A stretch of 64,000 bases of DNA from contig OX104112.1 in the NCBI GenBank assembly GCA_944474755.1, forward strand, positions 3,506,001 through 3,570,000, given 5' to 3'. This document shows, one piece after another, positions 47,520 to 58,975 of the stretch; position 1 is the stretch's first letter; every line of letters starts with the position of its first letter. The notes under the pieces were generated by a model that saw only the letters and a program-made list of their open reading frames with translations, had not been told where the DNA came from and made no database searches. The position numbers and the translations under genes were made by a program. The DNA comes from Limnoperna fortunei. Lineage: Eukaryota; Mollusca; Bivalvia; Mytilida; Modiolidae.

Positions 47520-48696
47520 AACACGGGTGAGTTGACAATCCGAAAGACGGACGAAAGAATGAACATAGAAACATTTTAAAAAAAGAAGAAAACACGAACA
47601 ATCTCAATATGTCTACCTAACATTTATTTCTTTATGATATCATTATTATATGGATGTGGACCTGTTTGTTTTGTAGCGTACATTCTGCCACAGCCTCCTG
47701 CTACAGAAGTTTTAAGCTCCACCTTTAAACCTGTCTGACTTTTTTCTTTCTTTATATTTGTCTCATCTGTTCCGGAGTTTTAGTATTCACAGTAAATTAA
47801 TTAAAGTTTGCAATGTAAATAAACATTGTATTGTGATGCGAGGAAAATCATTGGATGGTTGCTGCCAAAAAGTACTCAAAAATGCCTGACGTATTACACT
47901 TAAACGACAAAATATTACTTTTACTGATGGTGGTATAACACGCTAAGTGCTATAGAAAAGATAATATGACCAGGGTTGACACGTTTATTTGTTTAAATAG
48001 TTTCTACAATTTGTAGTGCATTATTTTTAAAGATAATCTGTTTACACGCCTAGTTGGTAGAAAAGAGGGGATAGTTACCGGCACCGCGAAGACGTAGTTG
48101 CATTGTTAAATGTATCGGTAAACTCCACCAACATGACCAAGTCTAATTAAACATTAATAATATATCTCATGTTATCTCATGTTCCAATTAACTTATAGGA
48201 ATTACTTTGTCAGGGAGGGTTATGATATGTAAAAAAAACTATTAGGATAATCCTACGAAGTGTTTTGTCTGAAAACTATTAAGATTGTCCTACGACGTGT
48301 TTTATCTGGTTCCATGTGAACCACGATCCTTATTGAGAATGCATTTTTTATGTCTTGCGTTTAATTATTATAACTCAATGAAAATTATATAGATTAAGAA
48401 GAGGTATCATCGCAGCACTTAAATTCAGTTTTACTATAAATAGGATTCAATAAGCCAAATGAGAAAATATACGAAACTAAGCACAACATTTTAACAACCG
48501 GTCAAATCCAGTTAACTCGCAAAGAGCGTTTGTCTCGCTGACTCAAAATATTTTAGATAGCTGCATATTTATACCTAATTAATTTCATGATTTATACTTT
48601 TCTGACCTACTTTGAAATCCAATGGTTTGAGGTTTGTTTTTTATTTACGTTTGTCTATGTTTGGGAATATGAAGCAACATAGTTTAACTTGGACTT
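47520..48696. other. Duplicated non-coding spacer (copy B)
   Basis: Counterpart of 6103-7280. No gene recognised. Confidence 0.7.
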
Positions 48697-48945
48697 GCGG
48701 CCTCAGGTGGCATAATGGTTAAGGTAGTTAGTCTACTATTGATCACGTGGTCTGTCAACACTGAGGTTGGGTGTTCAAGTCTCACAGAAGGCAAGGTGAA
48801 GGCGATTCCAATCTTAATTGACAAGATTTACCAGATTTCCTACCGAAGGTCGGGGTTTTCTCCAGGTACTCCTACTCCCTTAATAAAAACTTTATGCCAT
48901 GATATAGCTGAAACCTTGCTGATAGAGGAGTTAAACACCTTTTTT
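48697..48945 (+). mobile_element. tRNA-derived SINE, copy B
   Basis: Counterpart of 7281-7530. Confidence 0.85.
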
Positions 48946-49432
48946 GTTGTATCAGCCGTATATGCGTTGTTTGCTATTTATAAAATTTAGTACTTAGTAT
49001 TTTTTTTTCAACCGTGAATTACTTACAGTACAGATGAGCTCACGCGTGCACACTCATTGCGTCTTGCAATCAAAACTCCTGAAACAAAAACATTGTTATA
49101 GTAACATAACAACGTTCTTGTTCGAGAATTCTGATTGGATGTCGGAGACGATGAAGTGTCATGATGTAAATTAACAATAAAAGAAAAAGCTTCCAGTGTA
49201 TAATTTGTGTTACGACTTGCATTTATTTTTGTCGGATAATTGTAAGTTCAACATTATAATGTTTATGATAACTATTAGACGTTGTTCCATTAGTTGAACA
49301 AGTGTCTGTTTCCTTAGATCAAACAAGAATGTTCTTGATTATCGTGACAACTTGACAATTGGCATTAATCCGTGTAATTATTTTAATTGTAACACTGTAT
49401 TGTGATTTTTTGTTTTTTATTATGTAAACTAT

Positions 49433-50163
49433 TCAGAACCCTACAACTATCCAGAACCTTAGAGCTATCAAGACCCCTAGAACAACTATCCAGAACCCTA
49501 GAACAACTATCCAGAACCTCAGAACAACTTTTCACAACCCTAGAACAACTATCCAGAACCTAGAACAACTATCCAGAACCCTAGAACAACTATCCAGAAC
49601 CCTAGAACAACTATCCAGAACCCAGAACAACTATCCTGAACCACAGAACAACTATCCAGAACCCTACAACTATCCAGAACAACAAGAACAACTATCCAGA
49701 ACCCTACAACAACTATCCAAAACCCCAGAACAACTATTCAGAACGCTAGAACAACTTTCCAGAACCCTACAGCGATCCAGAACCCTAGAGCAACAATCCA
49801 GAACCCCAGAGATACTATCAAGAACATCATACCTATGTACAGAAGCCCAAAAACACCTATCCACAACCCTAGAACAATCATCGAGAACCCATCACAACTA
49901 TCTAGAACTCTAGAACAACTATCCAAAATCCCAACACCACAATTCAGAACCCTAAAACAACTATTCTGAACACTAAAACTATCCAGAACCCTAGAACAAT
50001 TATCCAGAACCCAAGAACAACTATCTAGAACCTTACAACTACCCAGAACCCTAAAACAACTATCTAGAACTCTACAACTACCCAGAATCAAAGAACAACT
50101 ATCCAGAACCCAACAGCTATCCAGAACCTTAAAACAACTATCCAGCACCACAGAACAACTATC
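49433..50163. repeat. 21-bp minisatellite, copy B, truncated by inserted element
   Basis: Same family as 8010-13235. From about 49700 to 50163 it follows copy A 8195-8675 unit by unit. It stops at CAGAACAACTATCC, next to the TGGCGTCCG terminus. Confidence 0.93.
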
Positions 50164-50320
50164 CTGGCGTCCGTTTCACTAAAGTTATCATAAATCGTAA
50201 GTCTACGATTACACTTACGATTTTCCTACGTGCACGTATACGACTGTTTCACCAAAGAAGTCGTAAACGTAAGTCTTAAGGTTTGCGACTTACGACTAAG
50301 AATGGAACTCTCTAACGTTG
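50164..50320. promoter_or_regulatory. Harbinger terminus with subterminal repeats
   Basis: GTTTCACTAAAG (50172) recurs as GTTTCACCAAAG (about 50251). CGTAAGTC or its inverse GACTTACG occurs repeatedly between 50198 and 50310. Such subterminal clusters are typical binding sites for the Harbinger Myb-like protein. The promoter of the Myb gene must also lie here, but no core element is evident. Confidence 0.5.
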
Positions 50321-50347
50321 GAGGTAATGCGTCTGTAGCAACGTAAC

Positions 50348-50493
50348 ATGGCACGAAGGCAAAATTGGTCCTCAGTTGAACTTGACATTTTAGTTACAAT
50401 GGTAACGGACCACTGGGAAATCATTAAGGGAAAGTTTTCCCCGTCACTTACATTAGCAACAAAAAATAAATGCTGGCAGGAAATTACCAACAG
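50348..50493 (+). CDS. Myb/SANT-like DNA-binding protein of Harbinger element, exon 1
   Basis: ATG at 50348 opens 48 codons starting MARRQNWSSVELDILVTMV and ending ...KCWQEITN. The tryptophans, the acidic residue after the first helix and the K-C-W-x-x-I-T block are those of the Myb/SANT-like domain found in Harbinger-associated proteins, which recognise the element's ends and carry the transposase to the nucleus. The exon ends in phase 2 at CAG with a GTTTGT donor (50494). The next matching exon, at 60385, starts T-GTA-AGT with the required phase and the expected continuation VSACSV. Reading straight on reaches a stop within ten codons. Recognition of the domain is from memory of the family. 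Confidence 0.72.
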
Positions 50494-50593
50494 GTTTGTT
50501 TGTAAGCAAAATTCAGAATAAAATATCCTATTATAAATGTTATCTTGCAGACGACAGGATCAACACTGTACGTTATAAAAATTTGCTGACTAA

Positions 50594-51187
50594 CTATAGT
50601 CAACTTTACCGTGTCCATACGACGGGATTTTGCTTGACAAAATTTGAAAACTGCTACCGCGTTTGGTCGAGTTTATGGTCCTTTTGTATATCTCATATTA
50701 CACTATTTGAAAGTAACAATTATTTTCCACAGTTAATCGGCTTTTTGAAATGCGGCCGTTTTTTCATTTCGCCAGATCGATTTTCCATACTAAATTTTGA
50801 CCTTGTTTTGAACGGAACTGTACGTTAGGAAAATTCCATTGTTGTATATTCGAAATCCTTCGGGTGTTGTCGTCTGCAGTTGAGGCGGGAAAAGTCTCGC
50901 GGTTTGTCCGAATACCATTGTACGTTACGAAAACAGACGAACGTTTGTAAACAACATTAGACCCCTTAAGATACAAAAATGGCTGACTTTCTATAGAAAG
51001 TCGAGCTGGCGAAATGAAAAAACGGCCGCATTTCAAAAAGCCGATTAACTGTGGAAAATAATTGTTACTTTCAAATAGTGTAATATGAGATATACAAAAG
51101 GACCATAAACTCGACCAAACGCGGTAGCAGTTTTCAAATTTTGTCAAGCAAAAACCCGTCGTATAGACACGGTAAAGTTGACTATAG
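50594..51187. mobile_element. 594-bp element with about 190-bp inverted repeats, in the Myb intron
   Basis: CTATAGTCAACTTTACCGTG ... TTCATTTCGCCAG (50594-about 50785) is repeated inverted at about 51002-51187 with only a few mismatches. If TA is taken as target duplication, the element proper reads TAGTCAAC ... GTTGACTA, which fits a mariner-type foldback. There is no transposase. Overlapping frames on both strands across the arms are mirror images of each other and not genes. Confidence 0.8.
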
Positions 51188-52074
51188 AGTTGTACCCCTT
51201 TTAATATGCAACACGCAATAAAACGGAATCATCCGAGGTTTTCCGATTGATAATGTTCTATATATTGACGTTTAATATAATATTTACACAGGACTTGGAA
51301 TCGGATTATCTAACTTTGGTTAAGATGGCCGACTATGCCACTAGACCGTGGTTTTTGTCAAATTTTGATGTAAAAGTTAAATTTACATGTGGTACGGAAA
51401 GTAATTTAGCCAAAACATGGATTAAAATGTAGGACTATATTTCGGAAATTCATGTACATATTTATTTTTCGAAACAAGGTAAGGATATTTATCATATTTT
51501 GATGTAAAAGTGGGTAACCCATTTAAAGTAAATTACTGGTAATCGGCATATGAAATCTAACAGTGTAAACATTTTAATTTTGATGTTTTAAAGAAATATT
51601 CCAGATTGCTCGTTGAAATAAACAAAAAAAATAACCGATATATATAATTTATTTAAAATTTTATATTATTTTATAATTTGTGACCTTTTACGATGTTTAA
51701 TGTATGCAAAATATGTCGTCATTGTTTGTTTACAAACAATATCTATGCATAATTACATGGTCTGGCAGGAAAATCGCATTGAATGAAAAAAAATAAGTTA
51801 ACACTAAAAAAAAGCAACATCACATTGAAGAAAAAAGGTGGGGGGTTTGGGGGGGGGGGGGGTACATGTATATGATTTTTTAAAACCCTTATCAATTAAA
51901 TTAATAGTTTAAAAGCCCTTAATACTGCAGGTGTCTACTTTGTTGTCATCTCAGAGTTGTGAGTAACAACAATTACTATTGATGCTTATAAACTAGTTGT
52001 CAATTTTTTAACCACCTGTTGTATAGTTCTAATAAATCTAGCCTTCATGTATTTTATTAAAAAAACCTAGATAT
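51188..52074. other. Intronic AT-rich spacer
   Basis: Includes a G-rich run at about 51838-51862. No gene recognised. Confidence 0.5.
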
Positions 52075-52082
52075 GCTACTAC

Positions 52083-52858
52083 GAATATATAACGAGTTGC
52101 CCCACATTTAAAAACGATTCGCCCTTCTCAATAACGACTCGCCCCACATATGTAAAATATATAAGTTTGTATATTTAATATTTGCATATATTTCATTGCT
52201 AGGTGTTTTAATTGGCGGTGGATCTCTTGAGATTAAAGTGATGTTCTAATTATGGAAATTATAATTGACGTACTAAAGGACAAGTAGTCCAACACCGATG
52301 CCATAGACGCCTACTTTGCCTATATTGAAAGAACCTGATTGACTGCGAAGGTGGCATAACAGACTGAAAAGGACGGCAAGAAAAAGGCAATCTCACCTTC
52401 TATCTTCTTATGACGTTACTATTTCAAGAGGACAGAAACGTACAGTAACAGTGCAAACTTGTAAACGGAAAGAAACTTAGACGTTACCAGACTGAACAGA
52501 CCAGACAGATACAGGGACGCCTATTCGCCAATCAAACATTCAAATAATTTAAAATTATCTGAAACTGTTAATACTATCAAAATTAATCATGATTGTAAAC
52601 AATCAAACATTAAATTATAATTATCATAATTAATTAAAGAAGTGAACATGAGTTCACTTTAATCTCAAGAGATCCACCGCTAGTTAAAACACTAGCAGTA
52701 AAATATATCATGCAAAAATAAAAATTTATATTATAAATTTAATTAAATATATTTTTAAAATATAAAATTTATAAATTTATATATTTTACAAATGTGGGAT
52801 GAGTCGTTATTGAGTGGGGCGAATCATTATGAAATGTGGGGCGAGTCGTTACGATACC
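52083..52858. mobile_element. 776-bp element with long inverted repeats and 8-bp target duplication (MULE- or hAT-like)
   Basis: The two ends are inverse over roughly 170 bp, including GCGGTGGATCTCTTGAGATT (right arm, inverted) against GGCGGTGGATCTCTTGAGAT (left arm). Each outer end holds three copies of an AACGACTCGCCCCACAT motif at about 23-bp spacing. GCTACTAC flanks both sides (52075-52082 and 52859-52866). Long inverted repeats with an 8-9-bp duplication are most like Mutator-type elements; 8 bp also fits hAT. No coding capacity. Confidence 0.75.
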
Positions 52859-52866
52859 GCTACTAC

Positions 52867-53473
52867 TGTACATGTACATGTAATACCAGCATGAAACTTC
52901 TTGTCAGAAAGTTGGGTTTCATTCATGTTTGGGAGAATATTTTACAAACTTTTAAACATATTTATGTGTTTTCTAGAGGAAGATGAAGGAAACAAAACTA
53001 CTGGACAGCTAATTTTCATTAGCTCCTGGATAAGTAGACTATATGAAGATGAAAAAAAAAGGTTAATACCAATTAATTATGGACTTTACATCGGTTTATA
53101 AATTAATACAAATTCTGTTAATGGATATTTAAAAGCACATGTTTTCAACTTAGTAAAACTACAATTTGTTATTAAGTAAGTAGTCTTTTTCTAGAGCATT
53201 GATGTAATAAACAGGTATCTGGACATTTTGGCCATACACATGTAGGTCCAATTGGCCATACTTTATTTGTAGTGTTTATTTATATATATTTATTTATTTA
53301 TTTAGTGTTGTAGTAGTTATAGTATTTCAATTCGATCAAGCCAAGGGCATTAGGTTTTTGGTGTAGGACGTAAAAAACCCTCCAATCAATTTATAGTATT
53401 ACAATTGCATATCATAATAAGCATCATTAGAATATGTTTCTGTTATATATTTATATATATTTATTTAGTTACC
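52867..53473. other. Intronic spacer with one weak exon-like open stretch
   Basis: A stretch at about 52978-53062 is bounded by TTTTCTAG and AAAAG-GTTAAT and reads EEDEGNKTTGQLIFISSWI in one plus frame. It resembles an exon but has no recognised domain and no partner. TATTTA-rich tracts lie at about 53280-53310 and 53440-53465. Confidence 0.35.
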
Positions 53474-53482
53474 ATCTTTTTG

Positions 53483-53662
53483 CGGGTTCGATTCTCACTG
53501 CAGGCAGGGTGTACTCGACTCCAATCTTAATTGACAAGGATTGCCAGGTTTCCTAACGCAGGTCGGGGGTTTTCTCCGGGTACTCCGGCTTCCTCCCCCT
53601 GGACGCCATGATATAGCTGGAAAATTGCTTAAAGTGGCATTAAACACCATCAAACACAAACA
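53483..53662 (+). mobile_element. 5'-truncated SINE with 9-bp target duplication
   Basis: Starts at the B-box (CGGGTTCGATTCTC) and continues through the full body to TGGCATTAAACACC and an ACAAAC tail. ATCTTTTTG flanks it at 53474-53482 and 53663-53671. Confidence 0.92.
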
Positions 53663-53671
53663 ATCTTTTTG

Positions 53672-54356
53672 GCATCTTGTGACTTACATTTTCAAAAAAC
53701 GTGTACACTAATGTAAACAAACCACTTAAGATAAATGACAAGCAATATTTAACTCATAAAACACAAGAAACAAATAATAAACAAGAAGTTTTACTCATAT
53801 AATGATTTTTATTCATAAATTTGGAATTTTTATTTGATTCTGACCTCATGTCAACACGTCTGTCTTCCGACCGACTTATACGAGGGTCAACAGCAAAATA
53901 CCAAATTTTAAGGCCCAAAAAGACCCCCGACTTATATGCGGACCGACTTTTAAGCGAGCATCTACGGTATATGTAGTAAAACTTACCTTTATTTTCAATG
54001 TTGAATACAAAGTTTAGAAATAATTAATTTATTAGGGACATGTAGATTCAATATGATACATTTATACTGACAGCTTCATAACATGTGCAATCTTAATCAC
54101 CACCCGCATCTCACAGTTCATAGTACTGTATAACTAAACGAAACAGAAGATAATTTTCAGTACTTTTGTGTATGCATCATTTTTGTGTCACAATAAACTT
54201 GACTGCATCTTTTTGGCATCCCTTAAAATGTATAATAAAGAACTTACATTATATTATATGAAACCATATAGCTTGCGTTGGTCATTCTTACACTGTTAAA
54301 ATTAAAATAGTTCTATGACGTCATTGCTGGTTTTAAGGTTTAAAGTTTACATTAAA
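53672..54356. other. Intronic spacer
   Basis: No gene or repeat recognised. Confidence 0.5.
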
Positions 54357-54492
54357 TTATGAGAATTACCAGTTTTCCACTGAAGGTCAGGGTTTTCTCT
54401 GGGTATTCAGTTTCCTCCAATAGAAAAATACACCATGAGATGATAGATTAAAAAGTGCCGAAAGTTGCATTAAACAACAAAACAAACAAAAA
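54357..54492 (+). mobile_element. Diverged SINE 3' half
   Basis: GAGAATTACCAGTTTTCC, GGTCAGGGTTTTCTCTGGGT, GCCGAAAGTTGCATTAAAC and an ACAAA tail. It is heavily mutated compared with 41663-41923. Confidence 0.75.
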
Positions 54493-55089
54493 ATGAAATT
54501 CTTTATTTTGTTATAGTTTTTACAAATAACATGAATGAAACAAAGAATAAATTTTAATCTATTGTCTGCAAAAAATTATGCTATTTTTGTTAACCCTTAG
54601 TGCCATGCATAGCATCAGTACATTCATTCAACTAAATGTATTATTCTTGCAATATTTCAGATCCCAGACATGCCTCGGTGAAACCAGATAAGATGTTTGT
54701 CGCTTTTAAAGGTAAAGATGTTGATCTCTATTCTAGGTATGCTGATCTTTATGTAGTTAATTCTAACCCCCAGCAATAAAAGTGTCAAAGATGCTTTAAT
54801 TGAACGAATGCTTAGACATGATATCACTGGGGGAAGCTGTAAATTTAAGCAGTACATTGTTAAATAATATTTTGACAATCTGAGAAAATAGCAAAGCAAA
54901 AAAACATGTGCACATGTTGCAGATGATATTAACTGTATTAATACAAAGAAGTTGATTTTGTAAATTCTAAACTAAAGAGCAGCAGTGGAAAAGGATGTAG
55001 TATACAATCATCATATATGCATGTATTTATTCACTTTGTAACTAATCCATAGTAAATTATAATAAAAGCAAAAAAACTGCAATGTTGAA
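54493..55089. other. Intronic spacer with one weak exon-like stretch
   Basis: About 54661-54710 lies between TTTCAG and AAAG-GTAAAG and is open in one plus frame (PRHASVKPDKMFVAFK). It is too short and isolated to call. Confidence 0.35.
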
Positions 55090-55880
55090 AAGTAAAATAT
55101 ACCCAAAAGCCAAAAACGTACTGCAATAGCAGCAATTTAAATCAGTCTAAATAAAGACTGCAATTTGGCAAAGAATCATACACGAAAGCAAAGTTTTCAA
55201 TCTAAATAAAGACTGAAAATTAGCAAATAATGTACACAAAAAGAAAAAAAACATTTAGCAAGAGCAAACAAAACATACTGCAATAGCAGAAAATGTCTAA
55301 ATAAAGACTGGTATGTGGCAAAGAATTATATAACAAGGCAAATCTTTCAATCTTAATAAAGACTGAAAATGGCAAAAAAATGGCAACAAATGTACACAAA
55401 AAGCAAAGACATTTGCAAGGGCAAACAAAATTTACTGCAATAGCAGAAAATGAAATCAGTCGGAATAAAGTCTGGGATGTGGCCAGGAATTATACAACAA
55501 GGCTAATCTTTCAATCTTAATAAAGACTGAAAATGGCAAAAAATGGCAACAAATGTACAAAAAAGCAAAGACATTTGCAAGGGCAAACAAAATATACTGC
55601 AATAGCAGAAAATGAAATCAGTCGGAATAAAGTCTGGGATGTGGCAAAGAATTATACAACAAGACAAAGCTTTCAATCTTAATAAAGACTGAAAATGGCA
55701 AAAATTGGCAACAAATGTACACAAAAAGCAAAAATATATTGCAAGGGCAAACAAAATATACTGCAGCAGCAGTAATATAAATCAGTCTGAATAAAGACTG
55801 GGATGTGGAAAGAATCACACAAAAGCAAAGTTTTCAATCTTAATAAAGACTGAAAATGGCAAAAATTGGCAACAAAATGC
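55090..55880. repeat. About 160-bp tandem repeat, five copies
   Basis: TCAATCTTAATAAAGACTG recurs at about 55198, 55347, 55511, 55673 and 55833 (steps 149-164 bp). Each unit also contains CAAATGTACACAAAAAGCAAA, CTGCAATAGCAG and a CAGTC...GACTG inverted pair. Minus-strand open frames here are repeat translations. Confidence 0.9.
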
Positions 55881-55900
55881 TGATGATTATAACTATTTAC

Positions 55901-56636
55901 ATCTAAACCAGAAATTCTAAATGGACTGAACAATACAAGTTCATAATGGTTTAAAGGTGAACTGAAAGATAGTGAACAAAATGAAACTTGTTTGTCTGTT
56001 GTTAAAATATCTTCAATTGTATCACCCTTTTCTAGTTTAGTAATTAAGCATCCAAATGAATATCCTTTTCTTTCTGGTTGTGTGAAGAAATCCCGATTAC
56101 TTTGGGGTATATAAAACTTTTTATTTTCATTTTCAGGAATAAGGGGTATGAATTCAGACTGAAACCAGTCAATAAATGATTTATATTCTTTTCCAGTGGT
56201 GGACAGTAGCAAACCAGATGTTGAAATTTTAACAGGAATACTCAAAGATTTATGTTGGGTTATACAACAGAAGAACAGTACTTTACTCAGTTGAGGATAC
56301 AGTAGAACACTTTCAGTCAGCAGACTCTGCTTTCCTCGTTTCATGTTGGACTGTAAAATGGAATGATTACAATACAATTTATTTATTTATTGCTCTTAGT
56401 TTAAAAAAACGAGAAAATTGTCAAAATTAATGTGTTCAAAATTTCTGTAGCATATAGAATGTTTAAAAGTATGTTTTTTCTCAGAAGTTTGGCTTGAATT
56501 GTTAACTTCAGCTAAATCTTGAAATTCATTTTCAGTTTCAATAAAATCTTGGTATGTATTTGTATTTAATATTTGATCACTTTGATGTATTGAAAATTTG
56601 TCTTCCCAACTGGTACTTGGTTCCATTATTTGAATG
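55901..56636 (-). CDS. Unrecognised two-exon coding region, antisense in the Myb intron
   Basis: Exon a (56626-56411, 72 codons from ATG, starting MEPSTSWEDKF) is acidic and Ser/Thr-rich. It is preceded by a good acceptor (TTTCTTTTCAG, ending 56637), so upstream exons are possible. A 60-nt candidate intron (GTTTTT ... TTTTACAG) joins it in phase 0 to exon b (56350-55901, 150 codons). Exon b starts SNMKRGKQSLLTESVLLYP and contains LSKVLFFCC, GKEYKSFIDWFQSEFIPLIP and YSFGCLITKLEKGDTIEDIL. Exon b ends at GAT-GTAAAT, a plausible donor, just before the 160-bp satellite. No stop or frameshift interrupts either exon. I do not recognise a family and see no transposase, polymerase or membrane segment. 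It may be a cargo gene, a third ORF of the host element or a fragment of a host gene. Confidence 0.5.
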
Positions 56637-56807
56637 GGCTGAAAAGAAAGATAAGTTTTTCTTCAGGACTAAAAAAATCTGTCATACAGAATATAATTGC
56701 CAATACACTCGAGTTGTACTGGAAAGATGAACCTTCAATGCATTCTGGCAACCATGCATTTAATTACATTGCTTTCACTATTTACTTTGTTCAATCTATA
56801 AAATTAC

Positions 56808-57125
56808 TAGTCCTAGAATCCTCTGCCGTCTAACGCTTTTTTTTGCATGGGACATCAGAGAGCTCCTGATTAGCAAAACAGCGGATTTTGCGAGACCAGT
56901 GTGAGTAGGCACATTTCATCGTGTCAGATTTAATAAAACATTTTCATCCAGTTAATCTATATATAATTCGCTTGCAGATTAACTGGATGAAAATGTTTTA
57001 TTAAATCTGACACAATGAAACGTGCCGACCCAGACCGGTGTCGCAAAATCCGCTGTTTAGCTTGTGGAGATCTCTCTGACGTCCCACACACAAAAAAAAG
57101 CGTTGGATGGCAGAGGATTCTCTGA
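56808..57125. mobile_element. 318-bp palindromic element with about 145-bp arms
   Basis: AATCCTCTGCCGTCTAACGC ... TTTTCATCCAGTTAATCT (to about 56960) is inverted at about 56978-57122, with a short AT-rich centre (ATATATAATTCGCTTGC). Several indels separate the arms. CTATAAAATTAC flanks both sides (56796-56807 and 57126-57137), which may be a 12-bp target duplication. No coding capacity. Confidence 0.8.
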
Positions 57126-57136
57126 CTATAAAATTA

Positions 57137-57204
57137 CATTTTCACATGCTCTCCTATTTTTGCTATTGTTGCCAAATGGCAAAAGGGGAGCAAGTAAAAG
57201 ATTA
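57137..57204 (+). mobile_element. Short foldback element, copy 2 of 3
   Basis: ATTTTCACATGCTCTCCTA-TTTTTGC is the inverse of GCAAAAGGGGAGCAAGTAAAAGAT. The loop is TATTGTTGCCAAATG. It directly follows the 318-bp palindrome. Confidence 0.8.
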
Positions 57205-58713
57205 TTCTTATTGGATTGTGCTCTGACTCGACCTTATTTTGAACTATTTTAGAAATTAAAGAATAGCTACCCTTGGGGAAAAAATGTAGAAAATCAATTA
57301 AAGTAGTTTTTTGCTAATTTAAAAAAATATTATTTCAAATTTCAAAGACTTCTATAAGCAGTGAATTTGTACATATACATTTGATTTTTTAATTAATTTG
57401 TTGAAAATGTTTTAAGTGTCAAAAGGAACATTTCTTAACTTGATTTCTCTCATTGGAACATATTGCTATTATTTTTCATATATTGTTGGATTTTATACTC
57501 ATCAAGCAGACTAGTACCCTTGTTTTAAAATCTGTATATAGTTTTTCACCATTTACCTCGCCAAAAGATGAAGTATAAGAGTTGTTGCCCTTGGAAATGT
57601 CAAAGTATAGAAAATTATATTTTTTTTTAACTTTGTCAATTTAAAAACAAAATTATTTTTAAAAGATTTTAACAGGAATAAAAATGTATACAGATGCATT
57701 TGAAATATTCAATATATAAATGGTATTTTATAAAATACTTGCAGCTAGCATTGAAATGCTGTTAAAGTATTGAAAACTAAACAATTAACACTTTAATACA
57801 AAAACATGGTAGATATACTCGATACATTTTTTAACATCTTTTACTGCATAGGAAATGGTTAACCAAATTAAGTGTTAACAGGCCATACCCTCACAGAGTA
57901 TGTGATACAATCATAGTATATACTGCAATTGGTTTAAATTCGCCATTCTTTCAAGAGATGTGGACAATTAATGAGCTTGGTAATTGATTTAAGATGATGA
58001 TTAAAGCTATTTTTGCTATTGCAATATGAAGCCAGGTTGCAGTTTCAATTATCAGTTGTTCACACAGGCACTGGGGTCAGGATAGTTTTACAAAATTATA
58101 ATTTATTAATTTATATTGTGTATTCACTCATTTTGTATCCATTCTGACATGCCTCCTTGCAATGTATTAGTACATGTATTGCATTGCTGTTGATAAATGA
58201 TAAATTTCTGTTTGACTATGTAGTATAGTAAAAGAGAAATTGAGATTTAGCGAGAGCAATATTTCACATCGAGGTATGTCAGTTTGGTTGTTAAACTTAA
58301 GTATTGCAGAACCCAAACCCATTAGGGGTTCATTAAATTAATAAAGCTACAAATATTGATCACTTTATATTATGCATACAATAGACTCGCTATGCAAATT
58401 TCAATGCATTATCTATGGAGAACCGTAGTTATTCCAGAAATGATAACATGTATCTACACATAGACCAGATTATGTAACCAAGCTGATACATGTATTTGTT
58501 ATTGTAAACAAATTATAAAATGATTACTTACTTTTTAAATTTCTGTACTGAGTGTTGTTGGCTCAAATACCCGTATCAGCACAGTAACAGTATATGAAAA
58601 AAAAGAAAGAAAAAAATTAACAAATTTACAATGAATTCAAATACATGTATGCATTAGTATGACTTTTGGTCAGTTCTACCCTACTGACACTATATAAACA
58701 AATAAAGCAAACA
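57205..58713. other. Intronic AT-rich spacer
   Basis: No gene or repeat recognised over about 1.5 kb. Confidence 0.5.
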
Positions 58714-58975
58714 ACAAAATGTAAACAGGAAACCCTACCAAAAACAATGCATCAATTAACAAAAAATATTTTGTTAAATGCAATACAAAACAAGAGACAA
58801 ATTGTAAATAATTCTTCTCCGCCAGGAGGATATTCTATATCGCAATAAAATGTAAACAGGAAACCATACCAAAAACGATGTAGAAAATAACCAAAACAAT
58901 TTTGTTTAAATGCAATACAAAAAAAGACACAAATTGTTAATCATTCTCCTTTGCACAAGGATATTATATATCAAT
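58714..58975. repeat. About 131-bp tandem duplication, two diverged copies
   Basis: AAAATGTAAACAGGAAACC occurs at about 58717 and 58847, each followed by ACCAAAAAC(A/G)ATG, AAATGCAATACAAAA, ACAAATTGT and AGGATAT. Confidence 0.88.

Larger units (their letters stand above)
45606..50163 (+). repeat. Segmental duplication, copy B, with expanded 56-bp array
   Basis: Matches copy A (from 5311) in the same order and orientation. It differs mainly by the 56-bp array at 46341-47519, which is a single unit in copy A, and by rearrangement within the first units of the 21-bp array. The match ends abruptly at 50163, where the presumed Harbinger terminus begins. Confidence 0.95.

Noticed and set aside
50496..51147. 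Two frames of 110 and 127 codons with the same peptide on opposite strands
   Set aside because: They are the two inverted arms of one element read in opposite directions.
52978..54710. Possible plus-strand exons at about 52978-53062 and 54661-54710
   Set aside because: Both have AG/GT borders and an open frame, but the phases do not join (2 against 1), the peptides are short and no family is recognised. Kept only as weak notes in the spacer entries.
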